Source: Piscicola geometra (taxonomy: Eukaryota; Annelida; Clitellata; Hirudinida; Piscicolidae). From it: 64,000 nt of DNA. The notes below the pieces were generated by a model, which made no database searches, had not been told where the DNA came from, and saw only the letters and a program-made list of their open reading frames with translations. The position numbers and the translations under genes are program-made. The stretch is taken from assembly GCA_943735955.1 (NCBI GenBank), contig CALSEQ010000033.1, forward strand, positions 589,001 through 653,000, in the 5' to 3' direction. Of the stretch, positions 15,001 to 31,150 are shown piece after piece (position 1 is the stretch's first letter; each line of letters begins with the position of its first letter).

Positions 15001-17390
15001 TGCAATATATGTAAATATGCATTATATGTAAATATGCAATATATGTAAATATGCAATATATGTAAATATGCAATATATGTAAAAATGCAATATATGCGAA
15101 TATGCAATATAAGTAAATATGCAATATATGTAAATATGCAATATATGTAAAGATGCAATATATGTAATTATGCAATATATGTAAATATGCAATATATGTA
15201 AATATGCAATATATGTAAATATGCAATATATGTAAATATGCATTATATGTAAATATGCAATATATGTAAATATGCAAATTTGCAATATATGCAAATATGC
15301 AATATATGCAAATATGCAATATATGTGAATATGCAATAGATGTAAATATGCAATATATGTAAATATGCAATATATGTAAATATGCAATATATGTAAATAT
15401 GCAATATATGTAAATATGCAATATATGTAAATATGCAATATATGTAAATATGCAATATATGTAAGTATGCAATATATGTAAATATGCAATATATGTAAAT
15501 ATGCAATATATGTAAATATGCAATATATGTAAATATGCAATATATGTAAATATGCAATATATGTAAATAAGCAATATATGTAAATATGCAATATATGTAA
15601 ATATGCAATATATGTAAATATGCAATATATGTAAATATGCAATATATGCAAATATGCAAAATATGTAAATATGCAATATATGTAAATATGCAATATATGT
15701 AAATAGGCAATTTATGTGAATATGCAATATATGTAAATATGCAATATATGTAAATATGCAATATATGTAAATATGCAATATATGTAAATATGCAATATAT
15801 GTGAATATACAATATATGTAAATATGCAATAAATGTAAATTTGCAAGATATGTAAATATGCAATATATGTAAATATGCAATATATGTAAATATGCAATAT
15901 ATGTAAATATGCAATATATGTAAATATGCAATATATGTAAATATGCAATATATGTAAATATGCAATATATGTGAATATGCAATTTATGTAAATATGCAAT
16001 ATATGTAAATATGCAATATATGTAAATATGCAATATATGTAAATATGCAATATATGTAAGTATGCAATATATGTAAATATGCAATATATGTAAATATGCA
16101 ATATATGTGAATATGCAATATATGTAAATATGCAATATATGTAAATATGCAAATATGCAATATATGCAAATATGCAATATATGCAAATATGCAATATGTG
16201 TAAATATGCAATATATGTAAATATGCAATATATGTAAATATGCAATATAAGTAAATATGCAATATATGTAAATATGCAATATATGTAAATATGCAATATA
16301 TGTAAATATGCAATATATGTAAATATGCAAAGTATGTAAACATGCAATATATGTAAATATGCAATATATGTAAATATGCAAATATGCAATATATGCAAAT
16401 ATGCAAGATATGCAAATATGCAATATATGCAAATATTCAATATATGTAAATATGCAATATATGTAAATATGCAATATATGTAAATATGCAATATATGTAA
16501 ATATGCAATATATGTAAATATGCAATATATGTAAATATGCAATATATGTAAATATGCAATATATGCAAATATGCAATATATGTAAATATGCAATAAATGT
16601 AAATATGCAATATATGTAAATATGCAATATATGTAAATATGCAATATATGTAAAGATGCAATATATGTAAATATGCAATATATGTAAATATGCAATATAT
16701 GTAAATATGCAAATATGCAATATATGCAAATATGCAATATATGCAAATATGCAATATATGTAAATATGCAATATATGTAAATATGCAATATATGTAATTA
16801 TGCAATATATGTAAATATGCAATATATGTAAATATGCAATATATGTAAATATGCAATATATGTAAATATGCAATATATGTAAATATGCAATATATGAAAA
16901 TATGCAATATATGTAAATATGCAAATATGGAATATATGCAAATATGCAATATATGCAAATATGCAATATATGTAAATATGCAATATATGTAAATATGCAA
17001 TATATGTAAATATGCAATATATGTAAATATGCAATATATGTAACTATGCAATATATGTAAATATGCAATATAAGTAAATATGCAATATATGTAAATATGC
17101 AATATATGTAAATATGCAATATATGTAAATATGCAAATATGCAATATATGCAAATATGCAATATATGCAAATATGCAATATATGTAAATATGCAATATAT
17201 GTAAATATGCAATATATGTAAATATGCAATATATGTGAATATGCAATATATGTAAATATGCAATATATGTAAATATGCAATATATGCAAATATGCAATAT
17301 ATGTAAATACGCAATATATGTAAATATGCAATATATGTAAATATGCAATATATGTAAAGATGCAATCTATGTAATTATGCAATATATGTA
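12040..17390 (+). repeat. 6.1-kb higher-order block, copy 2 (about 5.35 kb)
   Basis: This is the tandem partner of the preceding block, shorter by about 738 bp because it has one copy instead of two of the internal 755-bp segment. Length differences of single 17-mers also separate the two, for example between 12654 and 12901. The shared string AAAGATGCAATCTATGTAAT marks the right end of both (near 11935 and 17357). Substitutions between the copies are sparse, for instance AAAGTATG at 8046 against AAAGAATG at 14156, so the duplication is young relative to the unit-to-unit divergence. Confidence 0.85.
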
Positions 17391-20120
17391 ATTATGCAAT
17401 ATATGTAAATATGCAATAAATGTAAATATGCAATATATGTAAATATGCAATATATGTAAATATGCAATATATGTAAATATGCAAATATGCAATATATGCA
17501 AATATGCAATATGTGTAAATATGCAATATATGTAAATATGCAATATATGTAAATATGCAATATATGCAAATATGCAATATATGTAAATATGCAATAAATG
17601 TTAATATGCAATATATGTAAATATGCAATATATGTAACTATGCAATATATGTAAATGTGCAATATATGTAAATATGCAATATATGTAAATATGCAATATA
17701 TGTAAATATGCAATATATGTAAATATGCAATATATGTAAATATGCAAATATGCAATATATGCAAATATGCAATATATGCAAATATGCAATATATGTAAAT
17801 ATGCAATATATGTAAATATGCAATATAGGTAAATATGCAATATATGTAAATATGCAATATATGTAAATATGCAATATATGTAAATATGCAATATATGTAA
17901 ATATGCTATATATGAAAATATGCAATATATGTAAATATGCAAATATGCAATATATGCAAATATGCAATATATGCAACAATGCAATATATGTAAATATGCA
18001 ATATATGTAAATATGCAATATATGTAAATATGCAATATATGTAAATATGCAATATATGTAAATATGCAATATATGTAAGTATGCAATATATGTAAATATG
18101 CAATATATGTAAATATGCAATATATGTAAATATGCAATATATGTAAATATGCAATATATGTAAATATGCAAATATGCAATATATGCAAATATGCAATATA
18201 TGCAAATATGCAATATGTGTAAATATGCAATATATGTAAATATGCAATATATGTAAATATGCAATATAAGTAAATATGCAATATATGTAAATATGCAATA
18301 TATGTAAATATGCAATATATGTAAATATGCAATATATGTAAATATGCAAAGTATGTAAACATGCAATATATGTAAATATGCAATATATGTAAATATGCAA
18401 ATATGCAATATATGCAAATATGCAATATATGCGAATATGCAATATATGCAAATATTCAATATATGTAAATATGCAATATATGTAAATATGCAATATATGT
18501 AAATATGCAATATATGTAAATATGCAATATATGTAAATATGCAATATATGTAAATATGCAATATATGTAAATATGCAATATATGCAAATATGCAATATAT
18601 GTAAATATGCAATGAATGTAAATATGCAATATATGTAAATATGCAATATATGTAAATATGCAATATATGTAAAGATGCAATATATGTAAATATGCAATAT
18701 ATGTAAATATGCAATATATGTAAATATGCAAAATAAGTAAATATGCAATATATGTAAATATGCAAATATGCAATATATGCAAATATGCAATATATGCAAA
18801 TATGCAATATATGTAAATATGCAATATATGTAAATATGCAATATATGTAATTATGCAATATATGTAAATATGCAATATATGTAAATATGCAATATATGTA
18901 AATATGCAATATATGTAAATATGCAATATATGTAAATATGCAATATATGAAAATATGCAATATATGTAAATATGCAAATATGCAATATATGCAAATATGC
19001 AATATATGCAAATATGCAATATATGTAAATATGCAATATATGTAAATATGCAATATATGTAAATATGCAATATATGTAAATATGCAATATATGTAACTAT
19101 GCAATATATGTAAATATGCAATATAAGTAAATATGCAATATATGTAAATATGCAATATATGTAAATATGCAATATATGTAAATATGCAAATATGCAATAT
19201 ATGCAAATATGCAATATATGCAAATATGCAATATATGTAAATATGCAATATATGTAAATATGCAATATATGTAAATATGCAATATATGTGAATATGCAAT
19301 ATATGTAAATATGCAATATATGTAAATATGCAATATATGTAAATATGCAATATATGCAAATATGCAATATATGTAAATATGCAATATATGTAAATATGCA
19401 ATATATGTAAATATGCAATATATGTAAAGATGCAATCTATGTAATTATGCAATATATGTAATTATGCAATATATGTAAATATGCAATAAATGTAAATATG
19501 CAATATATGTAAATATGCAATATATGTAAATATGCAATATATGTAAATATGCAAATATGCAATATATGCAAATATGCAATATGTGTAAATATGCAATATA
19601 TGTAAATATGCAATATATGTAAATATGCAATATATGCAAATATGCAATATATGTAAATATGCAATAAATGTTAATATGCAATATATGTAAATATGCAATA
19701 TATGTAACTATGCAATATATGTAAATATGCAATATATGTAAATATGCAATATATGTAAATATGCAATATATGTAAATATGCAATATATGTAAATATGCAA
19801 TATATGTAAATATGCAAATATGCAATATATGCAAATATGCAATATATGCAAATATGCAATATATGTAAATATGCAATATATGTAAATATGCAATATAGGT
19901 AAATATGCAATATATGTAAATATGCAATATATGTAAATATGCAATATATGTAAATATGCAATATATGTAAATATGCAATATATGAAAATATGCAATATAT
20001 GTAAATATGCAAATATGCAATATATGCAAATATGCAATATATGCAACAATGCAATATATGTAAATATGCAATATATGTAAATATGCAATATATGTAAATA
20101 TGCAATATATGTAAATATGC
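16798..20120 (+). repeat. Higher-order repeat, about 2,053-2,070 bp
   Basis: The AAAGATGCAATCTATG landmark recurs at 17361 and 19431 (2,070 bp). ATAGGTAAAT at about 17826 pairs with 19896, and CAACAATGC at 17975 with 20045, at the same spacing. Left of 17361 the spacing is 2,053 bp, one 17-mer shorter. After about 20120 the two copies stop matching. The block overlaps the right end of the second 6.1-kb copy, so a piece of that block was itself duplicated afterwards. Confidence 0.82.
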
Positions 20121-20599
20121 AATATATGTAAATATGCAATATATGTAAATATGCAATATAAGTAAATATGCAATATATGTAAATATGCAATATATGTAAA
20201 TATGCAATAGATGTAAATATGCAAATATGCAATATATGCAAATATGCAATATATGCAAATATGCAATATATGTAAATATGCAATATATGTAAATATGCAA
20301 TATATGTAAATATGCAATATATGTAAATATGCAATATATGTAAATATGCAATATATGTAAATATGCAATATATGTAAATATGCAATATATGTAAATATGC
20401 AATATATGCAAATATGCAATATATGTAAATATGCAATATATGTAAATATGCAATATATGCAAATATGCAATATGTGTAAATATGCAATATATGTAAATAA
20501 GCAATATATGTAAATATGCAATATATGTAAATATGCAATTTATGCAAATATGCAATATATGTAAATATGCAATAAATGTAAATATGCAATATATGTAAA

Positions 20600-21480
20600 T
20601 ATGCAATATATGTAACTATGCAATATATGTAAATATGCAATATATGTAAATATGCAATATATGTAAATATGCAATATATGTAAATATGCAATATTTGTAA
20701 ATATGCAATATATGTAAAGATGCAATATATGTAAATATGCAATATATGTAAATATGCAATATATGAAAATATGCAATATATGTAAATATGCAAATATGCA
20801 ATATATGCAAATATGCAATATATGCAAATATGCAATATATGCAAATATGCAATATATTTAAATATGCAATATATGTAAATATGCAATATATGTAAATAAG
20901 CAAAATATGTAAATATGCAATATATGTAAATATGCAATATATGTAAATATGCAAATATGAAATATATGCAAATATGCAATATATGCAAATATGCAATACA
21001 TGTAAATATGCAATAAATGTAAATATGCAATATATGTAAATATGCAATATATGTAACTATGCAATATATGTAAATATGCAATATATGTAAATATGCAATA
21101 TATGTAAATATGCAATATATGTAAATATGCAATATTTGTAAATATGCAATATATGTAAAGATGCAATATATGTAAATATGCAATATATGTAAATATGCAA
21201 TATATGAAAATATGCAATATATGTAAATATGCAAATATGCAATATATGCAAATATGCAATATATGCAAATATGCAATATATTTAAATATGCAATATATGT
21301 AAATATGCAATATATGTAAATATGCAAAATATGTAAATATGCAATATATGTAAATATGCAATATATGTAAATATGCAAATATGAAATATATGCAAATATG
21401 CAATATATGCAAATATGTAATACATGTAAATATGCAATAAATGTAAATATGCAATATATGTAAATATGCAATATATGTAA
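20600..21480 (+). repeat. Higher-order repeat, 441 bp, two copies
   Basis: The ATATTTGTAA unit at 20691 recurs at 21132, and TAACTATGC near 20612 recurs near 21053, both 441 bp apart (25 units plus two 8-bp steps). AAAGATGC and ATGAAAATATG units follow in the same order in each copy. Confidence 0.78.
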
Positions 21481-22900
21481 CTATGCAATATATGTAAATA
21501 TGCAATATATGTAAATATGCAATATATGTAAATATGCAATATATGTAAATATGCAATATATGTAAAGATGCAATATATGTAAATATGCAATATATGTAAA
21601 TATGCAATATATGTAAATATGCAATATATGTAAATATGCAATATATGTAAATATGCAATATATGTAAATATGCAATATATGTAAATATGCAATATATGTA
21701 AATATGCAATATATGTAAATATGCAATATATGAAAATATGCAATAAATGTAAATATGCAAATATGCAATATATGCAAATATGCAATATATGCAAATATGC
21801 AATATATGTAAATATGCAATATATGTAAATATGCAATATATGCAAAAATGCAATATATGTAAATATGCAATATATGTAAATATGCAATATATGTAAATAT
21901 GCAATATATGTAAATATGCAATATATGTGAAAATGCATTTTATGTAAATATGCAATATATGTAAATATGCAATATATGTATATATGCAATATATGTAAAT
22001 ATGCAATATATGTAAATATGCAATATATGTAAATATGCAATATATGTGAATATGCAATATATGTAAAAATGCAATATATGTAAATATGCAATATATGTAA
22101 ATATGCAAAGTATGTAAACATGCAATATATGTAAATATGCAATATATGTAAATATGCAAATATGCAATATATGCAAATATGCAATATATGCAAATATGCA
22201 ATATGTGTAAATATGCAATATATGTAAATATGCAATATATGTAAATATGCAATATAAGTAAATATGCAATATATGTAAATATGCAATATATGTAAATATG
22301 CAATATATGTAAATATGCAATATATGTAAATATGCAAAGTATGTAAACATGCAATATATGTAAATATGCAATATATGTAAATATGCAAATATGCAATATA
22401 TGCAAATATGCAATATATGCAAATATGCAATATATGCAAATATTCAATATATGTAAATGTGCAATATATGTAAATATGCAATATATGTAAATATGCAATA
22501 TATGTAAATATGCAATATATGTAAATATGCAATATATGTAAATATGCAATATATGTAAATATGCAATATATGTAAATATGCAATATATGCAAATATGCAA
22601 TATATGTAAATATGCAATAAATGTAAATATGCAATATATGTAAAAATGCAATATATGTAAATATGCAATATATGTAAATATGCAATATATGTAAATATGC
22701 AATATATGTAAATATGCAATATATGTAAATATGCAATATAAGTAAATATGCAATATATGTAAATATGCAAATATGCAATATATGCAAATATGCAATATAT
22801 GCAAATATGCAATATATGCAAAGATGCAATATATGTAAATATGCAATATATGTAAATATGCAATATATGTAATTATGCAATCTATGTAATTATGCAATAT
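21480..22900 (+). repeat. Satellite with the AAAGTATG landmark module
   Basis: The segment holds mostly consensus units. It includes one full copy of the 133-bp landmark module (ATGTGTAAAT at 22205, ATAAGTAA after it, AAAGTATGTAAACATG at 22338) and one extra AAAGTATGTAAACATG near 22107. I did not find a clear local period. There is no gene. Confidence 0.7.
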
Positions 22901-25900
22901 ATGTAAATATGCAATATATGTAAATATGCAATATATGTAAATATGCAATATATGTAAATATGCAATATATGAAAATATGCAATATATGTAAATATGCAAA
23001 TATGCAATATATGCAAAAATGCAATATATGCAAATATGCAATATATGTAAATATGCAATTAATGTAAATATGCAATATATGTAAATATGCAATATATGTA
23101 AATATGCAATATACGTAACTATGCAATATATGTAAATATGCAATATAAGTAAATATGCAATATATGTAAATATGCAATATATGTAAATATGCAATATATG
23201 TAAATATGCAAATATGCAATATATGCAAATATGCAATATATGCAAATATGCAATACATGTAAATATGCAATATATGTAAATATGCAATATATGTAAATAT
23301 GCAATATATGTAAATATGCAATATATGTAAATATGCAATATATGTAAATATGCAATATATGTAAATATGCAATATATGCAAATATGCAATATATCTAAAT
23401 ATGCAATATATGTAAATATGCAATATATGTAAATATGCAATATATGTAAAGATGCAATCTATGTAAATATGCAATATATGTAAATATGCAATATATGTAA
23501 ATATGCAAATATGCAATATATGCAAATATGCAATATATGCAAATATGCAATATATGTAAATATGCAATATATGTAAATATGCTATGTATGTAAATATGCA
23601 ATATATGCAAATATGCAAATATGTAAATATGCAATAAATGTTAATATGCAATATATGTAAATATGCAATATATGTAACTATGCAATATATGTAAATATGC
23701 AATATATGTAAATATGCAATATATGTAAATATGCAATATATGTAAATATGCAATATATGTAAATATGCAATATATGTAAATATGCAATATATGTAAATAT
23801 GCAATATATGTAAATATGCAAATATGCAATATATGCAAATATGCAATATATGCAAAAATGCAATATATGTAAATATGCAATATATGTAAATATGCAATAT
23901 AGGTAAATATGCAATATATGTAAATATGCAATATATGTAAATATGCAATATATGTAAATATGCAATATATGTAAATATGCAATATATGAAAATATGCAAT
24001 ACATGTAAATACGCAAATATGCAATATATGCAAATATGCAATATATGCAACTATGCAATATATGTAAATATGCAATATATGTAAATATGCAATATATGTA
24101 AATATGCAATATATGTAAATATGCAATATATGTAAATATGCAATATATGTAAATATGCAATATAAGTAAATATGCAATATATGTAAATATGCAATATATG
24201 TAAATATGCAATAGATGTAAATATGCAAATATGCAATATATGCAAATATGCAATATATGCAAATATGCAATATATGCAAATATGCAATATATGTAAATAT
24301 GCAATATATGTAAATATGCAATATATGTAAATATGCAATATATGTAAATATGCAATATATGTAAATATGCAATATATGTAAATATGCAATATATGCAAAT
24401 ATGCAATATATGTAAATATGCAATATATGTAAATTTGCAATATTTGTAAATATGCAATATATGTAAAGATGCAATATATGTAAATATGCAATATATGTAA
24501 ATATGCAATATATGTAAATATGCAATATATGTAAATATGCAAATATGCAATATATGCAAAAATGCAATATGTTTAAATATGCAATATATGTAAATAAGCA
24601 ATATATGTAAATATGCAATATATGTAAATATGCAATATATGCAAATATGCAATATATGTAAATATGCAATAAATGTAAATATGCAATATATGTAAATATG
24701 CAATATATGTAACTATGCAATATATGTAAATATGCAATATATGTAAATATGCAATATATGTAAATATGCAATATATGTAAATATGCAATATATGTAAATA
24801 TGCAATATATGTAAAGATGCAATATATGTAAATATGCAAAATATGTAAATATGCAATATATGAAAATATGCAATATATGTAAATATGCAAATATGCAATA
24901 TATGCAAATATGCAATATATTCAAATATGCAATATATGTAAATATGCAATATATGTAAATATGCAATATATGTAAATATGCAAAATATGTAAATATGCAA
25001 TATATGTAAATATGCAATATATGTAAATATGCAAATATGAAATATATGCAAATATGCAATATATGCAAATATGCAATATATGTAAATATGCAATAAATGT
25101 AAATATGCAATATATGTAAATATGCAATATATGTAACTATGCAATATATGTAAAAATGCAATATATGTAAATATGCAATATATGTAAATATGCAATATAT
25201 GTAAATATGCAATATATGTAAAGATGCAATATATGTAAATATGCAATATATGTAAATATGCAATATATGTAAATATGCAATATATGTAAATATGCAATAT
25301 ATGTAAATATGCAATATATGTAAATATGCAATATATGTAAATATGCAATATATGTAAATATGCAATATATGTAATTATGCAATATATGAAAATATGCAAT
25401 ATATGTAAATATGCAAATATGCAATATATGCAAATATGCAATATATGCAAATATGCAATATATGTAAATATGCAATATATGTAAATATGCAATATATGCA
25501 AAAATGCAATATATGTAAATATGCAATATATGTAAATATGCAATATATGTAAATATGCAATATATGTAAATATGCAATATATGTAAATATGCAATATATG
25601 TAAAGATGCAATATATGTAAATATGCAAAATATGTAAATATGCAATATATGAAAATATGCAATATATGTAAATATGCAAATATGCAATATATGCAAATAT
25701 GCAATATATTCAAATATGCAATATATGTAAATATGCAATATATGTAAATATGCAATATATGTAAATATGCAAAATATGTAAATATGCAATATATGTAAAT
25801 ATGCAATATATGTAAATATGCAAATATGAAATATATGCAAATATGCAATATATGCAAATATGCAATATATGTAAATATGCAATAAATGTAAATATGCAAT

Positions 25901-28900
25901 ATATGTAAATATGCAATATATGTAACTATGCAATATATGTAAAAATGCAATATATGTAAATATGCAATATATGTAAATATGCAATATATGTAAATATGCA
26001 ATATATGTAAAGATGCAATATATGTAAATATGCAATATATGTAAATATGCAATATATGTAAATATGCAATATATGTAAATATGCAATATATGTAAATATG
26101 CAATATATGTAAATATGCAATATATGTAAATATGCAATATATGTAAATATGCAATATATGTAATTATGCAATATATGAAAATATGCAATATATGTAAATA
26201 TGCAAATATGCAATAAATGTAAATATGCAATATATGTAAATATGCAATATATGTAAATATGCAATATATGTAAATATGCAATATATGTAAATATGCAATA
26301 TATGTAAATATGCAATATATGTAAATATGCAATATATGAAAATATGCAATATATGTAAATATGCAAATATGCAATATATGCAAAAATGCAATATATGCAA
26401 ATATGCAATATATGTAAATATGCAATTTATGTAAATATGCAATATATGTAAATATGCAATATATGTAAATATGCAATATACGTAACTATGCAATATATGT
26501 AAATATGCAATATAAGTAAATATGCAATATATGTAAATATGCAATATATGTAAATATGCAATATATGTAAATATGCAAATATGCAATATATGCAAATATG
26601 CAATATATGCAAATATGCAATACATGTAAATATGCAATATATGTAAATATGCAATATATGTAAATATGCAATATATGTAAATATGCAATATATGTAAATA
26701 TGCAATATATGTAAATATGCAATATATGTAAATATGCAATATATGCAAATATGCAATATATCTAAATATGCAATATATGTAAATATGCAATATATGTAAA
26801 TATGCAATATATGTAAAGATGCAATCTATGTAAATATGCAATATATGTAAATATGCAATATATGTAAATATGCAAATATGCAATATATGCAAATATGCAA
26901 TATATGCAAATATGCAATATATGTAAATATGCAATATATGTAAATATGCTATGTATGTAAATATGCAATATATGCAAATATGCAATATATGTAAATATGC
27001 AATAAATGTTAATATGCAATATATGTAAATATGCAATATATGTAACTATGCAATATATGTAAATATGCAATATATGTAAATATGCAATATATGTAAATAT
27101 GCAATATATGTAAATATGCAATATATGTAAATATGCAATATATGTAAATATGCAATATATGTAAATATGCAATATATGTAAATATGCAAATATGCAATAT
27201 ATGCAAATATGCAATATATGCAAAAATGCAATATATGTAAATATGCAATATATGTAAATATGCAATATAGGTAAATATGCAATATATGTAAATATGCAAT
27301 ATATGTAAATATGCAATATATGTAAATATGCAATATATGTAAATATGCAATATATGAAAATATGCAATACATGTAAATACGCAAATATGCAATATATGCA
27401 AATATGCAATATATGCAACTATGCAATATATGTAAATATGCAATATATGTAAATATGCAATATATGTAAATATGCAATATATGTAAATATGCAATATATG
27501 TAAATATGCAATATATGTAAATATGCAATATAAGTAAATATGCAATATATGTAAATATGCAATATATGTAAATATGCAATAGATGTAAATATGCAAATAT
27601 GCAATATATGCAAATATGCAATATATGCAAATATGCAATATATGCAAATATGCAATATATGTAAATATGCAATATATGTAAATATGCAATATATGTAAAT
27701 ATGCAATATATGTAAATATGCAATATATGTAAATATGCAATATATGTAAATATGCAATATATGCAAATATGCAATATATGTAAATATGCAATATATGTAA
27801 ATTTGCAATATTTGTAAATATGCAATATATGTAAAGATGCAATATATGTAAATATGCAATATATGTAAATATGCAATATATGTAAATATGCAATATATGT
27901 AAATATGCAAATATGCAATATATGCAAAAATGCAATATGTTTAAATATGCAATATATGTAAATAAGCAATATATGTAAATATGCAATATATGTAAATATG
28001 CAATATATGCAAATATGCAATATATGTAAATATGCAATAAATGTAAATATGCAATATATGTAAATATGCAATATATGTAACTATGCAATATATGTAAATA
28101 TGCAATATATGTAAATATGCAATATATGTAAATATGCAATATATGTAAATATGCAATATATGTAAATATGCAATATATGTAAAGATGCAATATATGTAAA
28201 TATGCAAAATATGTAAATATGCAATATATGAAAATATGCAATATATGTAAATATGCAAATATGCAATATATGCAAATATGCAATATATTCAAATATGCAA
28301 TATATGTAAATATGCAATATATGTAAATATGCAATATATGTAAATATGCAAAATATGTAAATATGCAATATATGTAAATATGCAATATATGTAAATATGC
28401 AAATATGAAATATATGCAAATATGCAATATATGCAAATATGCAATATATGTAAATATGCAATAAATGTAAATATGCAATATATGTAAATATGCAATATAT
28501 GTAACTATGCAATATATGTAAAAATGCAATATATGTAAATATGCAATATATGTAAATATGCAATATATGTAAATATGCAATATATGTAAAGATGCAATAT
28601 ATGTAAATATGCAATATATGTAAAGATGCAATATATGTAAATATGCAATATATGTAAATATGCAATATATGTAAATATGCAATATATGTAAATATGCAAT
28701 ATATGTAAATATGCAATATATGTAAATATGCAATATATGTAAATATGCAATATATGTAAATATGCAATATATGTAATTATGCAATATATGAAAATATGCA
28801 ATATATGTAAATATGCAAATATGCAATATATGCAAATATGCAATATATGCAAATATGCAATATATGTAAATATGCAATATATGTAAATATGCAATATATG

Positions 28901-29700
28901 CAAAAATGCAATATATGTAAATATGCAATATATGTAAATATGCAATATATGTAAATATGCAATATATGTAAATATGCAATATATGTAAATATGCAATATA
29001 TGTAAAGATGCAATATATGTAAATATGCAAAATATGTAAATATGCAATATATGAAAATATGCAATATATGTAAATATGCAAATATGCAATATATGCAAAT
29101 ATGCAATATATTCAAATATGCAATATATGTAAATATGCAATATATGTAAATATGCAATATATGTAAATATGCAAAATATGTAAATATGCAATATATGTAA
29201 ATATGCAATATATGTAAATATGCAAATATGAAATATATGCAAATATGCAATATATGCAAATATGCAATATATGTAAATATGCAATAAATGTAAATATGCA
29301 ATATATGTAAATATGCAATATATGTAACTATGCAATATATGTAAAAATGCAATATATGTAAATATGCAATATATGTAAATATGCAATATATGTAAATATG
29401 CAATATATGTAAAGATGCAATATATGTAAATATGCAATATATGTAAATATGCAATATATGTAAATATGCAATATATGTAAATATGCAATATATGTAAATA
29501 TGCAATATATGTAAATATGCAATATATGTAAATATGCAATATATGTAAATATGCAATATATGTAATTATGCAATATATGAAAATATGCAATATATGTAAA
29601 TATGCAAATATGCAATATATGCAAATATGCAATATATGCAAATATGCAATATATGTAAATATGCAATATATGTAAATATGCAATATATGCAAAAATGCAA
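22900..29700 (+). repeat. 3.37-kb tandem duplication with nested 0.8-kb repeats
   Basis: Marks are repeated at an offset of 3,367-3,368 bp: ATGAAAATATG at about 22971 with 26338, CAAAAATGC at 23014 with 26381, ATACGTAACTATG near 23112 with 26479, and ATAGGTAAAT near 23900 with 27268. Right of about 28500 the offset becomes 3,402 bp (two extra 17-mers). Nested inside are shorter repeats. The string with ATATTCAAAT and GCAAAATATG near 24915-24985 recurs about 789 bp to the right in the first copy, and about 823 bp to the right in the second (near 28283 and 29106). Thus both a small and a large period are visible. Confidence 0.83.
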
Positions 29701-31150
29701 TATATGTAAATATGCAATATATGTAAATATGCAATATATGTAAATATGCAATATATGTAAATATGCAATATATGTGAAAATGCAATTTATGTAAATATGC
29801 AATATATGTAAATATGCAATATATGTAAATATGCAATATATGTAAATATGCAATAAATGTAAATATGCAATAAATGTAAATATGCAATATATGTAAATAT
29901 GCAATATATGTAAATATGCAATATATGTAAATATGCAATATATGTAAATATGCAATATATGTAAATATGCAATATATGTAAATATGCAAATATGCAAGAT
30001 ATGCAAATATGCAATATATGCAAATATGCAATATGTGTAAATATGCAATATATGTAAATATGCAATATATGTAAATATGCAATATAAGTAAATATGCAAT
30101 ATATGTAAATATGCAATAAATGTAAATATGCAATATATGTAAATATGCAATATATGTAAATATGCAAAGTATGTAAACATGCAATATATGTAAATATGCA
30201 ATATATGTAAATATGCAAATATGCAATATATGCAAATATGCAATATATGCAAATATGCAATATATGCAAATATGCAATATATGCAAATATTCAATATATG
30301 TAAATATGCAATATATGTAAATATGCAATATATGTAAATATGCAATATATGTAAATATGCAATATATGTAAATATGCAATATATGTAAATATGCAATATA
30401 TGTAAATATGCAATATATGCAAATATGCAATATATGTAAATATGCAATAAATGTAAATATGCAATATATGTAAATATGCAATATATGTAAATATGCAATA
30501 TATGTAAATATGCAATATATGTAAATATGCAATATATGTAAATATGCAATATATGTAAATATGCAATATAAGTAAATATGCAATATATGTAAATATGCAA
30601 ATATGCAATATATGCAAATATGCAATATATGCAAATATGCAATATATGTAAATATGCAATATATGTAAATATGCAATATATGTAATTATGCAATATATGT
30701 AAATATGCAATATATGTAAATATGCAATATATGTAAATATGCAATATATGTAAATATGCAATATATGTAAATATGCAATATATGAAACTATGCAATATAT
30801 GTAAATATGCAAATATGCAAAATATGCAAAAATGCAATATATGCAAATATGCAATAAATGTAAATATGCAATATATGTAAATATGCAATATATGTAAATA
30901 TGCAATATATGTAAATATGCAATAAACGTAACTATGCAATATATGTAAATATGCAATATCAGTAAATATGCAATATATGTAAATATGCAATATATGTAAA
31001 TATGCAATATATGTAAATATGCAAATATGCAATATATGCAAATATGCAATATATGCAAATATGCAATATATGTAAATATGCAATATATGTAAATATGCAA
31101 TATATGTAAATATGCAATATATGTAAATATGCAATATATGTAAATATGCA
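29700..31150 (+). repeat. Satellite with landmark module, no clear local period
   Basis: Mostly consensus units. One full landmark module is present (ATGTGTAAAT at 30035, AAAGTATGTAAACATG at 30168). Rare marks not repeated nearby include ATATCAGTAAAT at about 30956 and AATAAACGTAACTATG near 30920. No gene is visible. Confidence 0.7.

Noticed and set aside
17361..17400. Possible block boundary or insertion target at AAAGATGCAATCTATG
   Set aside because: The string recurs near 11935, 17357, 19427, 23450, 26815, 31260 and 34472, but it is only a variant unit. There is no target-site duplication or foreign DNA next to it.
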